A DNA stretch of 64,000 nucleotides from Datnioides undecimradiatus. Its lineage: Eukaryota; Chordata; Actinopteri; Lobotiformes; Datnioididae. Every line of letters begins with the position of its first letter. The stretch's first letter is position 1. Made by a program: the position numbers and the translations under genes. Where the stretch lies: assembly GCA_008933995.1 (NCBI GenBank), contig WARS01000012.1, positions 3,596,001 to 3,660,000 of the forward strand. Direction: 5' to 3'. Positions 29,170 to 41,440 of this stretch are shown piece by piece. Below the pieces are notes generated by a model. That model worked only from the letters and a program-made list of their open reading frames with translations, did not search any database and had not been told where the DNA came from.

Positions 29170-29400
29170 TATCAAATTGCCCGAGTGAGAAAGCTCCCCC
29201 ACAATCTCCTGCCTATGAGCTAAATCACTGTCATTTAGAGAGATGGGCTTTCATTTCTTCTGGCATTTCCTCATCAAACCGGTGAATCCTGAAAAAAGCT
29301 CATACTCATTTGCGTGTGATCCTGAGGACAGATTGAATAAAAATGAATGTGTTTGATTAAGTCGTTTATTGTCTGTCAGTGTCCAGGACACTAATATTAA
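29170..29400. promoter_or_regulatory. CNE-like block
   Basis: Unique AT-rich sequence with homeodomain- and HOX/PBC-like words (GTTTGATTAAGTCGTTTATTG at 29351-29371, AATCACTGTCATTTAGAG). No coding signal was seen. Confidence 0.25.
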
Positions 29401-31121
29401 ACAGATAAAACAGAGCAAACAAGGCCTTGAAACATTTCTAGGGGACTAGGCAGCTGGTCTTAGAATGATCTCTTCTATATAAACTTCAGATGGTTTCATC
29501 TTTTTGAAGAAACAGATGTAAAAAAAAAAGAAAAAGAAACTTTTACAACACAGGGGAAACTATTATCAGACTCTGGGAAGCCATTATTTTGGTGTCATTC
29601 AGGGGTGCTTATTGAGTTGTACACAGAGTATGCTTTTCTAATGTATATTTGTACTCTACATTGACCACAAACTCCGCTTCTATTTCAAATTATAATCATG
29701 ATGTAAATCTATTTCTATTCATGGCTTATTGGCTTCCATCTTTCATTCCAAGCTCCATTATTTTTGAAGATTGCTTCTTGGTATTTGATGATATGAGTTC
29801 ACCAGCCAATCTGGGCAGCAGATTCAACAGAGGGATGGAAAGTTGGTCCAGGAAAATCAGGTAAAGCATGGCATGCATTTGTAGTGATATTGCAATAATG
29901 CATCTACATTTCCCTTCAATGTTTTCCTTGTTCCTTGGCTCAGAAAAATCTCAATTTTCTGTATCTGTCTTCATTGTATAACTTTTTGTTTGACCTGCTA
30001 TATTCCATTTGCTGATTTATTACCTCACCTGGATGGACTGAATGCTGGTGATTCTTTTAGGATTTGGCTAATCCTTGAGACAAATTAAAGTATGCACCTT
30101 GAAGTCTTAGCTTCTTAATTTAAAACAACATTTCTGATCAGGTCAGGATGTTTCATCTAACCTAATAGGCTAAATTCAAAGGGCAATTGGCAGACTTTGA
30201 TAGAGACTTTGATAACTCTGTCAAACCTCCCAGGCAGAACATTGTGTTTCTCTTGCCAGGCCAATCGGGAGGGAGAGTTGTTAAAATTCACCAGATCTGC
30301 TTTTGTAAACCCCTTCCAGACACCCATCGTGGTGAATTTCAGAGGTCTGAAGGTTTACTCTGCCAAACCTTAACTCAGCTGCCATTTTGTAAGTTGGTCT
30401 TATGCTTGTATCGTGGCCAGGTATCCACTCTGCATATGGATGACATCTTATCAGACAGAAGCAGGACGTGTGTTGTCTAGGAAAGAGAAAAATATTTAGT
30501 TTTTACCACAGAGATACTAAGTCTTTCTCGTATGTTTGTCAGACAATTCAAGTCTTAGACGGAGCTGTGGGTCGTGACTGAGCATCTGGTCCAAGACTTT
30601 TTGCTGTACACAGCAAAACAAAGGCTTAAGAGGAAATTTGTCAAACTTTCCTAATATTTAACGCATTAACACCCAGTTTCCCACTGCTATTTCCTCTTAA
30701 CTTTAAAAAACCTTTTCCCACACTGTCTGAAAATATCACACAGTGTATCATCATGTTCCGGCTCTTGATTGAAACTCTGTGATGTTGACGCCGTATGTCA
30801 TATTCAAACCAAAGTCTCATCATTTTTTGGCTGCACCATTTCATCAAATGGAAATATTCTTTATGGCATCATTTTCAGACACATTTCTCCAAAAGTCAGT
30901 CTGACATATTTGGTATCTTTAGGAACTTTTGGATCCCCTCTAGAATTTAAAATAGAGTTCTGTGCAAAGCATGAGTTTGTAATAACAGAGCCAGCAGTGG
31001 GTCAGTGCAGTTTAATTAAAGTCTACCGATCTTATAAATTCTTGTAATGCTCATTTTATCCAGAAGTGTGAAGCCTGAACAATGTTTTAGCAACACTGAT
31101 TGAGCCACTCGCTGGAGCTCA
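29401..31121. other. noncoding, no gene seen
   Basis: Intergenic DNA. An open frame at 30187-30480 on the plus strand has no recognisable domain, and I do not regard it as a gene. Confidence 0.5.
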
Positions 31122-31174
31122 GTGGTGAAACACGAGATCAAAGATAGCTGCTCTTTGATCTCGTGTTTCAACAC
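31122..31174. repeat. near-perfect hairpin (inverted repeat)
   Basis: The left arm TGAAACACGAGATCAAAGA (31126-31144) pairs perfectly over 19 bases with 31152-31170, around the 7-base loop TAGCTGC. Four more pairs with one mismatch extend the stem to 31122 and 31174. The flanks do not pair, so the palindrome is compact. It is too perfect and too short-looped for a typical vertebrate microRNA precursor, but it is far longer than expected by chance in 64 kb. Confidence 0.85.
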
Positions 31175-33479
31175 AAGAGTGAGAACATACTGAACATGGG
31201 TTTCTGATCATGGTATGTAACTGCAGAGTAACACTTTTTAATATTGTATACATTTTTTGGAGCAGAACTTTAGTGAGATGTACCTTCATTTTATCCATTT
31301 TTATATCAAATATAGGATTAATTTGGAGAAAGTTTTAGCTGGTTTGAAGCTGTTTTATCCTCACAAGTCTATGTATGACTAAGATTAATGCTAATGCTGC
31401 TGAGCAAGCAGTGTGTCTCTCCTCAAGTTTGATAAACTTTAATTTTCCATAAAATGTCATTTTTCATTTTCACTTTCACTATATTTGTACATATTACCAA
31501 TTTAAGCCCAGTTCCGATGACCTCTCTCCGTTGTCTCTCAATGATGGACAAGGTGACTAGTTCAGTAGTAGTTGTTTAGCTGGACTTTGTGTTCTTGGAA
31601 TTTCCACAATGGAGACGGATACAAATACAAAAACCATGATATACTCATGATGGACACTATTATTTGAATACAGACATGTTTTTTTAAGGGGACATGGGAA
31701 AGTTTGTCTATGAAGGTAAACGAAAATTGGTCCTCATGTTGTGTTTATCCCTACATGGCTTAGACCTTGTTCATGTTTTGTAGTCATGATTCCAGCTGTT
31801 ATGTCTGGACTGAATGTATGACCTATTTTAAACTTCAGTTCTCATTTTAATAATAGTTGCATATTCTGGTTGCATATTGCATAGCTATCCAATCTTTGGT
31901 GCTTTAGGAAAAGTGTACACGTGACATGTTAAACACAGAGAAGCCAACCGTAACCGCCTCATGGTTAAAATGTAGCACATTATAAGAGTCTCGAGGGCTT
32001 TGGGAGATTTAACCCTTCTCCAGTTTGAGGAGACTGTGCTTTTGTTTGATTTAGGGGTTAGTGTGAGACGTGGTTTCGTGGAAATAGAAAAGACAGGAGT
32101 GGAAGCTGCGGCTTATGTGAATAGCACTCTGAGAAATGACTCGTTTTCGGCTGTGAGAGATAGGACCAGAGTGATTCCCTTCAGACTTTAGGCCTTTATT
32201 AATGTCCCAGTCCAGGTTTTCTCTAAGGGACGCATGACCGAAGACGAGCTCCCACTTTCATCTCTCAGTTAATGAGAAAAGGCCAGATAACCATTGAGCC
32301 CCTCCAGGCTTGAGCAAAGATATGGAGGCCCAGTTCTCGTTGTAATCTCCTAACGTAAAGCTTCATGCTCCACTACCCTGAGATCCAGGACCTCTTCAAA
32401 TAAGTCAATATATACACATTTAAACATCATGTACAAGACATGTATTTGCTCTTGTACTTTATATCAGATGTTGTCCTGAAAAAGAGTCTTATTCTGAGGA
32501 TGTTCCCAATGCTGCGTTCAATAGCTCTTGTGTTTTCATCAGATGTAGGCGTACTGCTGGTGAAGAATTGAGGTTAATTGTTTGGAACAATCTAACAAAT
32601 TGGAATAGTCAAACCACTTAGCATCTGTTAATATAACAAACAAAGAAATACAATGGAACAATGGCACATGAAGTCAAAGCTACACCTATAAATATTTTAT
32701 TTATCAGTGGATCAAATGAGTGTGTAATTTGAACTAAAAGACTTGTAGTGACAAACACACAGGGAATTAACACCTGACTGCATCTCTGCCCACTGCTACT
32801 GAGCGTTTTAGCATCTTTCAGGACAGTGTTTTTATTTTATGGTCCAGACCTTTCATGTTTCTTTTCTCAAGGGTTGATGCAGATAAAATAAAGCTAGATT
32901 TTCGGCTAAACTTGTTGTTTGCAACATCTCTGTCCAACTGCTCGGGCTTCTTGGCTCGTTGGATGCTGCACTGTCATAGTGTTTCCAGATCTCAGCATTT
33001 TATTATTTAGGCACATTGTCATCAGAACTGATAGGAACAATGGCCAAACCTACAAAAGCAGGAGAACAAGTAATCATTGTTTTTTTTTAAGCCCTATTAT
33101 TTTGTTTCCCTAGCTCTGGCCCAAATTTCCTAGTTTGCAACATGTATGTGTCGTGGTAGAGAGACTTCAAAATGAAGGATGTGTCTGATAACAGTGCAGT
33201 TTGTCTTCCCTTTGTTACTAGGGATCACAGATTTAGTGTAGAATTGTATATTCAAGAGAACACCCTTTTCTCTCTTTCATTATTTCAGTTTCTGTGATTG
33301 CTCCTTTGTGTTGTCAGTGATTTATTGAACAGCCCTTTGGAAACTTGGTATAAAATACTAGAACAAGCACTTTTCTTGTAAATTCCCCAAGCAAATTCAT
33401 GATTGTCAAAACTATTATAAAGCAAGTCGGAATAGAGAAATGTTGCGCGTTTATAAAACTTCTTATATTCAAAATCCAT
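31175..33479. other. noncoding, no gene seen
   Basis: AT-rich intergenic DNA with no recognised gene, repeat or RNA. Confidence 0.5.
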
Positions 33480-33785
33480 GACAATGTCACATCACTGATC
33501 AGTCTGCTTTTCAGGCGCCAGCTTGTGGCATTATCATTTAACCACAGACATCAATATCAATTATCAGTTTTCTGACTCACGTCTTCCCATCCCTCCACTA
33601 CCCCTCCTAAACAGCTCCATTTCCAATCTCACTCCCATTAACACTTTTCTATAATTGCATTAGGACGACAAAGGGGAAATAGATGTGTGAAAAGTATGTT
33701 CCAGAAGGAAAGTCATTTCTCGGCATCTGCAGGTAATTGAAATTTAATTGTTATGCAGAAAGGGCATTTGCAAATGAGCCGGTAT
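33480..33785. promoter_or_regulatory. CNE-like block with palindromic octamer-like site
   Basis: A motif-dense unique stretch. It contains ATTTGCAAAT (33766-33775), a perfect 10-base palindrome close to the POU octamer on both strands. Nearby are the homeodomain-like words GTAATTGAAATTTAATTG (33733-33750) and ATCAATATCAATTATCAG (33551-33568). It has no reading frame or repeat character. Conservation is not testable here. Confidence 0.35.
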
Positions 33786-36700
33786 GTATAAAAAAAGAGA
33801 CAGAGCAGCAGTGGGCAAAGACAGCCTTATTATTACACTGACCATCAAGTTAACCACTCTATATGGCAACATGACCTGTTTGACACCATATTTATTGCAC
33901 AGGCTAAGACGTCACATCACAGACTGCACCCAAAGACACACGTGGCCATGCATACATATGAACACAACTTTTAATAGTAAGACAGGTCAGACTCAGCGTG
34001 CTTGTCCTTGAAGTGACTCTGAGCTAATTTACGATTTTTGTCCCGTTAGGGGAAATTCTTAAAAATGGATCAAACAGCAAGATTGTTTTGTGGCAGCAGC
34101 CCCCCCGCTGAAGGAAAGCTGGTAAACATATGTATTGTTTGGGAATAGGAGGTTATGGGGGTCAAAGCCTGTGGTACTACGAGCTGATATACACGCGCCA
34201 TTAGTTTGTTGTGATTAGATTTTAGACTTTTTGGTTTTACGGGCCAAAAGTTGATTGATATAGTGTTCAAATGTGGAACAAGTGTATTAAAAAAGAATGA
34301 ATTATAGAGTAAGGGAGCTGTTGTCGCTCCACCATTGATCCTAACTGCCTCATTTAGAGTATTTGGCATTTATTTATTGGTCAGCTTCAAGGTGTAAATT
34401 GACTTGAGGCTCAGCTGTTGAAGCATATGGCTTTGTATCTTTTAGTCAATGACTTAATCAGCCTAATTTATCAGCATATGTAAGCTGCACAGTGCACACA
34501 GCTCATCCATTCCAATTATTTGACTGATATTAAGTAGTTTGTTTTTTCCATACTCTGTTTTAATCTTTATGTTTTTCATAAGCACGCTACATCAAATTCC
34601 TAATCCGTATTAGGTCGGCATCTGTTGTACTTCTTCTTCAAATATGTGCTTTTCTAAGATGTGTGGGTGTTCATATCATCTGGTTGTAAGTTATTTATTT
34701 GTCAGTAATGCGGATTCAGCAAAACAGTGGTTTTTACCTTTGCCTTGCCAACATGAACCTGGAGGTCTGTTATCAACCATTTCAGTCCCGGCGGGATGCC
34801 AGCATTCAGCCCACTGCTGAAATGATGCCTGCTCATGAACAGACTGGTATGTCATGCTATCAGTCAACATAACAACAACTTTTAATGCTGCGAGCAAAGT
34901 GAGCGTTCGTGTTAGGGTGTAGCACTACCCAATCGTTTTTATGGAAGCCCAAGCAATGTATGCACATCAAAGGCTATGTGTGTCTAATCCTTCAAGCTTT
35001 AGTGTGCAGGATTTAAGGGGATCTATTAGCCGACATGGAATACAATACAGATAGATTCTCATTAGTGTTTAATCACCTGAAAATAAGAGTCTTTGAGACT
35101 GTATTCATCTGCCATCTTTCTACAGTAGCCTAGAAAGGACAAACCAAACATTGGTCTTTCATTGGCGTTTTGTGGGAACTGCAGGTTTTCCTTCGTGCTC
35201 AGCAGGGGGTAAGTGGAGGAGTATTCAGCTGGTTTCTATCTGCAGTCTCACAGATGCCACTTAATCCTTCACACATCTTTGTGGGCAAGAAGCATTCACT
35301 GAATACATACATCTGTTATTCATTGGTTACGATACTTTTACTGTTAATACTTTTTATCATTAATTGTTATGCTCTGGACAGATTTCACTAAATTTTAAGT
35401 TCTGCATTTCTATGAATAATCATACATCTCTACAGAAACTTTTTAATCAGTTTCTTCTTCATTTTAAAATATTCCCATTTATCTTGAAAAATAACATGTG
35501 CAATACATTCATACTTACATTCATAGTTGAGGCCAGTGAGAACGCAAGAAGCAAAAGCACACAGTTTTTCGCCTTGACATGCTAAGTGTGCTTGAACACA
35601 TACAAATTACAATAAAACCTTGGGCTCAGTATTACTTTTTGGCTTCTCCTGTTCATTGGAGACGTCACTGTATCGCAGTGAAAGCGGAGGTGTGGAGGGT
35701 GTCAAGCAGTCAAATGACATTATGAAGCTGTTGGTAAAAGCTAAGCTCAAAACGTTACATACACACACCTTACACCCAACACATTTTCGCTTTAGATTTA
35801 ACATGCACTCAGTGGCTCTCCAACATGTTTCCTCTGTGCCTTCACAGCTCTAATGTCATAGCAAAGAGTCATTTGTGCTCTGTGCTCAAGCAGCAAAGCA
35901 GCAGCAAACTCTGTACATGCAGTCAAGTGGATTCCAATGTAAAAGTGAATGTAAAAAAGATATTTTCCATCTATACACCATGCTGAGTTACACATGTGGC
36001 TATGATGTGAATAACTGACAGCCAGTGCAGAAACTGTTGTAGAAATTACTGTGTTAAAATGAAATGACAGGAATTCAACAAAGGCCAACAACATACATCT
36101 TTCAGAGTTTTATACAGCTGTCATGCATGCAAGATCCATGCCGCCATGACAACAAGCAGTGTAAAAAGTTACTTTCAAATTTTTGCACTTGATTTGTTTC
36201 TCATCCCTCTCGGCAGTGAAAGCTGTTATCAAGGTTCAAGGTGCTCAATGGTCAATTCTGCTATATATATACAAGACACATTGTGGATTGAAATTGCCTT
36301 TCTCTCACGCCCATGGAACGAGTACATAACAGCATCAAATTTTTAAAAAAAATGCCCAAATAGTACAAAAAGATCTCTTCTATCCTAAACCAGACAAGCT
36401 CCCATGACTAAGTCACACCAGAGCGTTTTACCTTTTTTGTCCACAAGGGATAGAGTGAGAGCAAAATATGTAATGGCCTCTTCACTTTAAGGTCAAACAG
36501 GCCTGCACACAGAAGGAAAGGTGAGGTCACAAAGGTATTTTTAATACAAAGATTAAAAAGGGTAAAGGTAAAGAATAAGTGCTGAATATGAAGTTTTTAT
36601 CACAGTAAGTAAAGTGCAGATGATGGGGAAGGGTGCCAGGTGACTTTTCAGTATGCATGTTTTGCTGTTGTAATATCAACTAATTCACAGTGGTATTGTA

Positions 36701-39700
36701 TGGGGTGTGTAGGTACTGTATTTTCACACTTTCAGTAGTGAGTAGTTTTTCTCCAACAAGTAGTAGGGGTGTGATCAAATGCTACATAGAAATGATTGTG
36801 CTGCATGCTGCAATCACTTCTCCAGCGGCTACTGTGGCGGAAAAAAATTTCCAGATGCTGTATTTGATTAAAAGTACTAATGCCAGGTTTATGTAAAAGT
36901 ATGTCAGTGTATTATCAGCAAAATTTATTGCAAGTATCAAAAGTGAATATACTGTATTCTGCCGAGATTGGTCAGTGTTTTTGCACGCTATCTGATGTTA
37001 TTGGGTCAAACTGACAGCTGCATTAATGTTTAAAGCTGAGTTCATTTAAACTAATTCACAGATTGTTAGGTAGGTTATAATCTAAAGCAACGCACCATAT
37101 CTTAGGTTATATTTGTAAGTCGTCCTATGTGAGAACTACATATTTCTGAAAAGTTGTCTTTTAAAAAGCGGTGTAATAGTTTATTTGGCTTCAAAAGGAG
37201 AATGAATCTGAAAATTGAATACTAACTAAAGCTGTTAGGCAAGTGCCCGTGAAATAAGAAGTACATGTCTAAGTAATACCTATAAATTGCATTGCAGAGT
37301 AGTTGAATAATGTGCATTTCACCAATGGGTGCCTACACTGGGACAGCTGACCAATGCCAAGGGACACACCAGGGTCTGGAGCAAGTGGGAGATGGTCTTG
37401 CCATTCACTGTTTGCTTCATTGTGTTTACCTTCAAATGCTTCCCATCCATTAATTTAACGATACTGACTTTTAAAAGTCATTAAGTGAACTCGTAAAAGA
37501 AAATCAATATTGGCCATACATATTCCAATGCTGTCTGACAACTGTACTCACCCTGCATGAAATAACTCAGAGGCTCCTTTTTAACGGCGTACATCCACAA
37601 CATGCCGGTTCTCATAAGGTTCTGTTTTTTTCTCAAAAAATATTAAACAATTTCTGACACTGGGCAAAAGTTCTCTCAACATCAGAGAAATTATAAGTGT
37701 TAGATCTCTCCAAGCAAATTTAAGTTGCTTTATATAACTCAATTTCCTCGTGGGATAAACCTTAATTACAATCTCCACTCTGGACTGTAATTTCTGTCCA
37801 AGGGCTGTCAGAGCTTCTGATGTTTTTAAAGAACATAATAAAAATGATTTATGGGTCATGATTGATACCTGATCCATTCCCAAACTAAACCCTGGTGCTT
37901 TGGTAAAAAGACAAAGTTCTCTAACGCCTCTTACAGGCTTACACCCTGTATACCATCTCATTTTCAGCTGTGATTGGTTTAGCAGGCAAACCTGGCCACA
38001 CAATGGTCATGAGTAGGTTACACTTTCCACTACTGATTCATTAAAGTAAAGCTTCTAGATTTGCCAAAGGAAAGTAAGCATGTGACCGGCGTTGCATCAC
38101 AGGCGTGGTTTTCCTATTGTTGGTGAACTGACCTTGGAGGGCCACTGATTGGCTTTAGCTGTGGCCACAGATATCTCAAAGCTCCAATTGGATTAGAGAC
38201 ACTGAACTGCTGGAGTTGAAATGGCTGGAATACAGCAGCTATGAAATAGGTTGTATTTCTCAGAAGGAATTAGCCCAACCCACAGGGAGACGGAGTGTGC
38301 TGCCGGCGTGTGGAAGAGATCAGAGAGAGGGGATCCTCCTCTGCAGCTCCATTGTAGTCCAGGTAGCATAGATCAAACAGAGCAATCCCCACAGAGCTCC
38401 CCAGAAAGTGCTTACCGGGAGGCAATCTTAGGCAGCCCCAAAAGAGAGGCATGGCATATGGCCTTTTGAAGATAGTGGTTTGAGATTAGAGCATATCCCG
38501 AATCAGGGAGGATTGAGAGGGGTTGAACTGTGAGCATGTTTGTAAGAGACAAAATGACAGATAGGAGAAAGGCAAAAATCTTAATGCAGCTGCTTCAAAG
38601 TACACAGCAGCAAAATGTGTATGGACCTGTTTAGATATTGATCAGCACCGTTGTCAAGAGGTTGAAGCAGAGATGTTTTCAAGAACCGAATTCAATAGAG
38701 GTGATGCTGAAAAGTGTAAAATCAAGCCTCCCTTTTTCAGCTTTGGGTGAAATCAGACTCATTTCTCGACAGTAATATGACTTGTTTTCCACTTTGTTTG
38801 GACACTAATTTTCCATCAAGACTCATTTCCAGCTCTGTTTTTGGATCTGCTCTGCCCCGTTCAACCTAAGAGAGTAAAAAACAATCCATTATGTGGCGTA
38901 TAATAGGATAATTTATGACAGACTGTAGTAGCAGTGTGTGCGTTTCTCTCATTGAACGCTGTTTCTGACAGCTCTTCCCTGCAGCTGTGCGGAGAGTCGG
39001 CCACTGCTGTGATGCCATTTTATCTTCCAAACATCTGAGTAATATAAAAATGCGTCATTGTACGCTAAGGGGCTGATATAAAAAGGCACCTCACTTGACC
39101 GAGACTTATTACCACTCTATTTGTGAAGCGATGTCTTGGCGATATTTCATCTGATAAGATGGCAATTTCAATAAGAGGCTTCACTGGCTTTTGGCCCCTG
39201 TGGGCTTTGGCTTGAGTAGGAGGGATATATTTCACAGGGGAGAGCTTGATGAAACGAGGGGCGAGCATTTGCAAAAGTGAGATAAAACTGTCTTTTTTTC
39301 CCCAGACATTTTGCCAGGGAGTCATAAGAAGTTTGCTCTCTGTTGATTGGTAGAGGGAGGCACAACCACATAGAAGTGGAACAGTCTGTGGTTGGTGTCC
39401 CATCCATTTTCCACTCTGATGAAGATGGTACAGAGGAAGCTATCGATGGTGGTGGTGTGTGGTGGCAGGGGGGCGATTTGGGGACGTGCCAAGCCCAAAA
39501 TTAAGATGACAGCAATGACAAGGCTCGATGCCGAACAGATCTATCCCACTGATGCAAGCCGCAAGCTTAACAACCCATGTAGGCTCTATCTCTGTGTGAT
39601 GTGTGTGTGTGTGCGTGTGTCTGATTTTGTGCACGCGTTTGTGTGTGTGTGTTTGATGTAGCGTGCAATATGTGCGCCTGTTGACAAGATCATGGAGACT

Positions 39701-39931
39701 CAGTGTCAAACTAGACAGCTGATTGCAGGCTGGAGTAAACACCTGGCATCACGCTTGTCTACGACTGAGGTGAATCATTGCACATGTGCGTCGACCGAAA
39801 TGTCAAAATGAAACCATGGAAAACAATATCTGTGAAGTAAACGGGGGTGGAAATCGCAGCATGTGGGAAACGCTGTATATTGGCTGTTTGATGTGTTTGC
39901 TTAAGTCCAAAAGTTTTCGTTTTATTTTGTT
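33786..39931. other. noncoding, no gene seen
   Basis: About 6 kb of intergenic DNA. The longest open frame (37581-38003, minus, 140 codons) has no recognisable domain, no splice context and no start context, so I do not call it. A GT-rich stretch lies at 39596-39652. Confidence 0.45.
39596..39652. repeat. interrupted (GT)n microsatellite
   Basis: Two GT runs are separated by a GTCTGATTTTGTGCACGC spacer. Confidence 0.8.
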
Positions 39932-40861
39932 CTCTCAAGCAGTGGCTCTCAACCATACAGCCCTGTCAGATGAACCAGTGCCCCCTTATTTCAGTATTTA
40001 TTTATGACAACTTTTTGCTAAGTGCTTCAACATTTCGTCCATTACTTCGAGCTAACTTTTCACCATTTATTCCTTCATCTGACTATTTCACCAAGTATTC
40101 ATTACTTTTAATGAACTAATATGTCATGGTGTGGTCATTTCGTGTTTTATTTTGATTCACTCAATGCTTGACTTGCTTTCATCACTTTTTTTTCTTTGTG
40201 CATCCCCCCCTCCTGTGTGATTGTTTGCCATTGTTTTGCCATGTTGTTAACCTTCCCTCCCTGTGTGTCTTCCCTTTGTTCTGGGCGAGTTTGTCTTCAT
40301 AGCTTTTGCATCAAGTGTCTAAGCTTTTCTCCTTCAGTCTCCTTATGTGCTGGATTTATCCTATGTTCCTTTGGACTTTGCCTAGTTTTATGAACTTTGG
40401 TTTTTGCTTGTTCCCTCATGGATTTGTTTGCCTTTATTGGACTACTTCCCTTGTTCTGACCCTGCCTGCCTCAACAAACCGTAAGCCAGTTTCTCTCTTT
40501 GAACATATCCAGTTAAGCCTCTGCATTTGGCTCCACAAATGTGCTTTCCTGTTCCCTGCCACTACTGTTAGTGGTAGTGGCAGGATAAAGCCACTAAAAT
40601 TAGCCAATAAAATTAGATAAAGCCATAAGGAGTAAACTACTTTTTGTGTGGTCTTGCAACAAACTGTCAATACATGGTCTTCAGGTGTTATGGCTAATTT
40701 AAAATGCTAACAGTTACTTTTTAAAATTCAAATGATAATGATAATAATGTTAATGTTGTTTTTCAAGTGAGCTAGTGAAAAGTATTTTCCCACACAACCA
40801 AGCCGATGTAGCCTACCCTGTGGGTTTTAAGTAACCCTGGTTAGGACCTACTGCTCTAAAG
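39932..40861. mobile_element. non-autonomous hAT-like transposon with target duplication
   Basis: The element body is 39940-40853 (914 bases). The left end reads CAGTGGCTCTCAACC. The right end, reverse complemented, reads CAGTAGGTCCTAACC, which is the classic hAT-type CAGTGGTTCTCAACC terminus in worn form. It is flanked by 8-base duplications, CTCTCAAG (39932-39939) and CTCTAAAG (40854-40861), a 7 of 8 match. Both fit the nTnnnnAn preference of Ac/Buster-type hAT elements. The interior is T-rich (CTTTG, TGTTTTGCC words) and carries no transposase-like frame. It is an old, non-autonomous copy. Confidence 0.75.
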
Positions 40862-41289
40862 AATGGGCAGATATAAATATAGATATAGCTATAGATATAA
40901 ATGTAGAAAAGGAGTCCTGATAATTGGTTAATGTGGTCTGTAGTTTTATAATCCAGAGAGTGATGATAACCTGGTCTGTGCTGAACCATTGTTACCTGTT
41001 CTCTTACATTTCAGATAAGAACTATTTTGCTTAAAAACATGTCTGACAGTCACCAAGTTCTCTTTCAATGTGGGTCAAATTTTATGAGTAAAGTCATGTT
41101 GAAATTAGAACAGCATTCATAACTGAATCTGAAAGTTTTTTCATTTAGAAAGCAAATTTGTGTCCTTTCTGAAATGGTTTGACTGAGATATATAATAAAG
41201 GTAAAGCCAGGTTCCCTCCCGTGACCTCCCGTTTCTATCTTAAGTTCCTCTGGTTTTGGTCTTCCTTCTGGGTCTCTTCCCTCTGCTAA

Positions 41290-41440
41290 TGGAGATTAAT
41301 TATGTGGAGATAACAATAAGAGAAGAGTTATTAGGGAAAATCGCCTCTTCCACTTAAACAAAAAGACCATTTTTTGGCGATAAGGAAAAGAGCCCCCTCT
41401 TATCTTCACTGGGAGCAAAATGGATGTGGATCTCTCTGAT
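41290..41440. promoter_or_regulatory. CNE-like block
   Basis: Unique sequence with GGAGATTAATTATGTGGAGAT and GAGATAACAATAAGAG (GATA-, SOX- and homeodomain-like words), without a reading frame. It is a candidate only. Confidence 0.25.

Noticed and set aside
30187-30480. 97-codon plus-strand open frame starting MADFDRDFD
   Set aside because: No homology recognised and no exon boundaries. The acidic start comes from a short GACTTTGAT repeat.
31122-31174. The 19-bp hairpin as a microRNA precursor
   Set aside because: The loop is only 7 bases, the stem is fully paired and flanking stem is lacking. It matches no microRNA I know. Kept as a structural finding only.
37581-38003. 140-codon open frame on the minus strand
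   Set aside because: The translation shows no family I recognise, and there is no supporting neighbour, splice site or poly(A) context.
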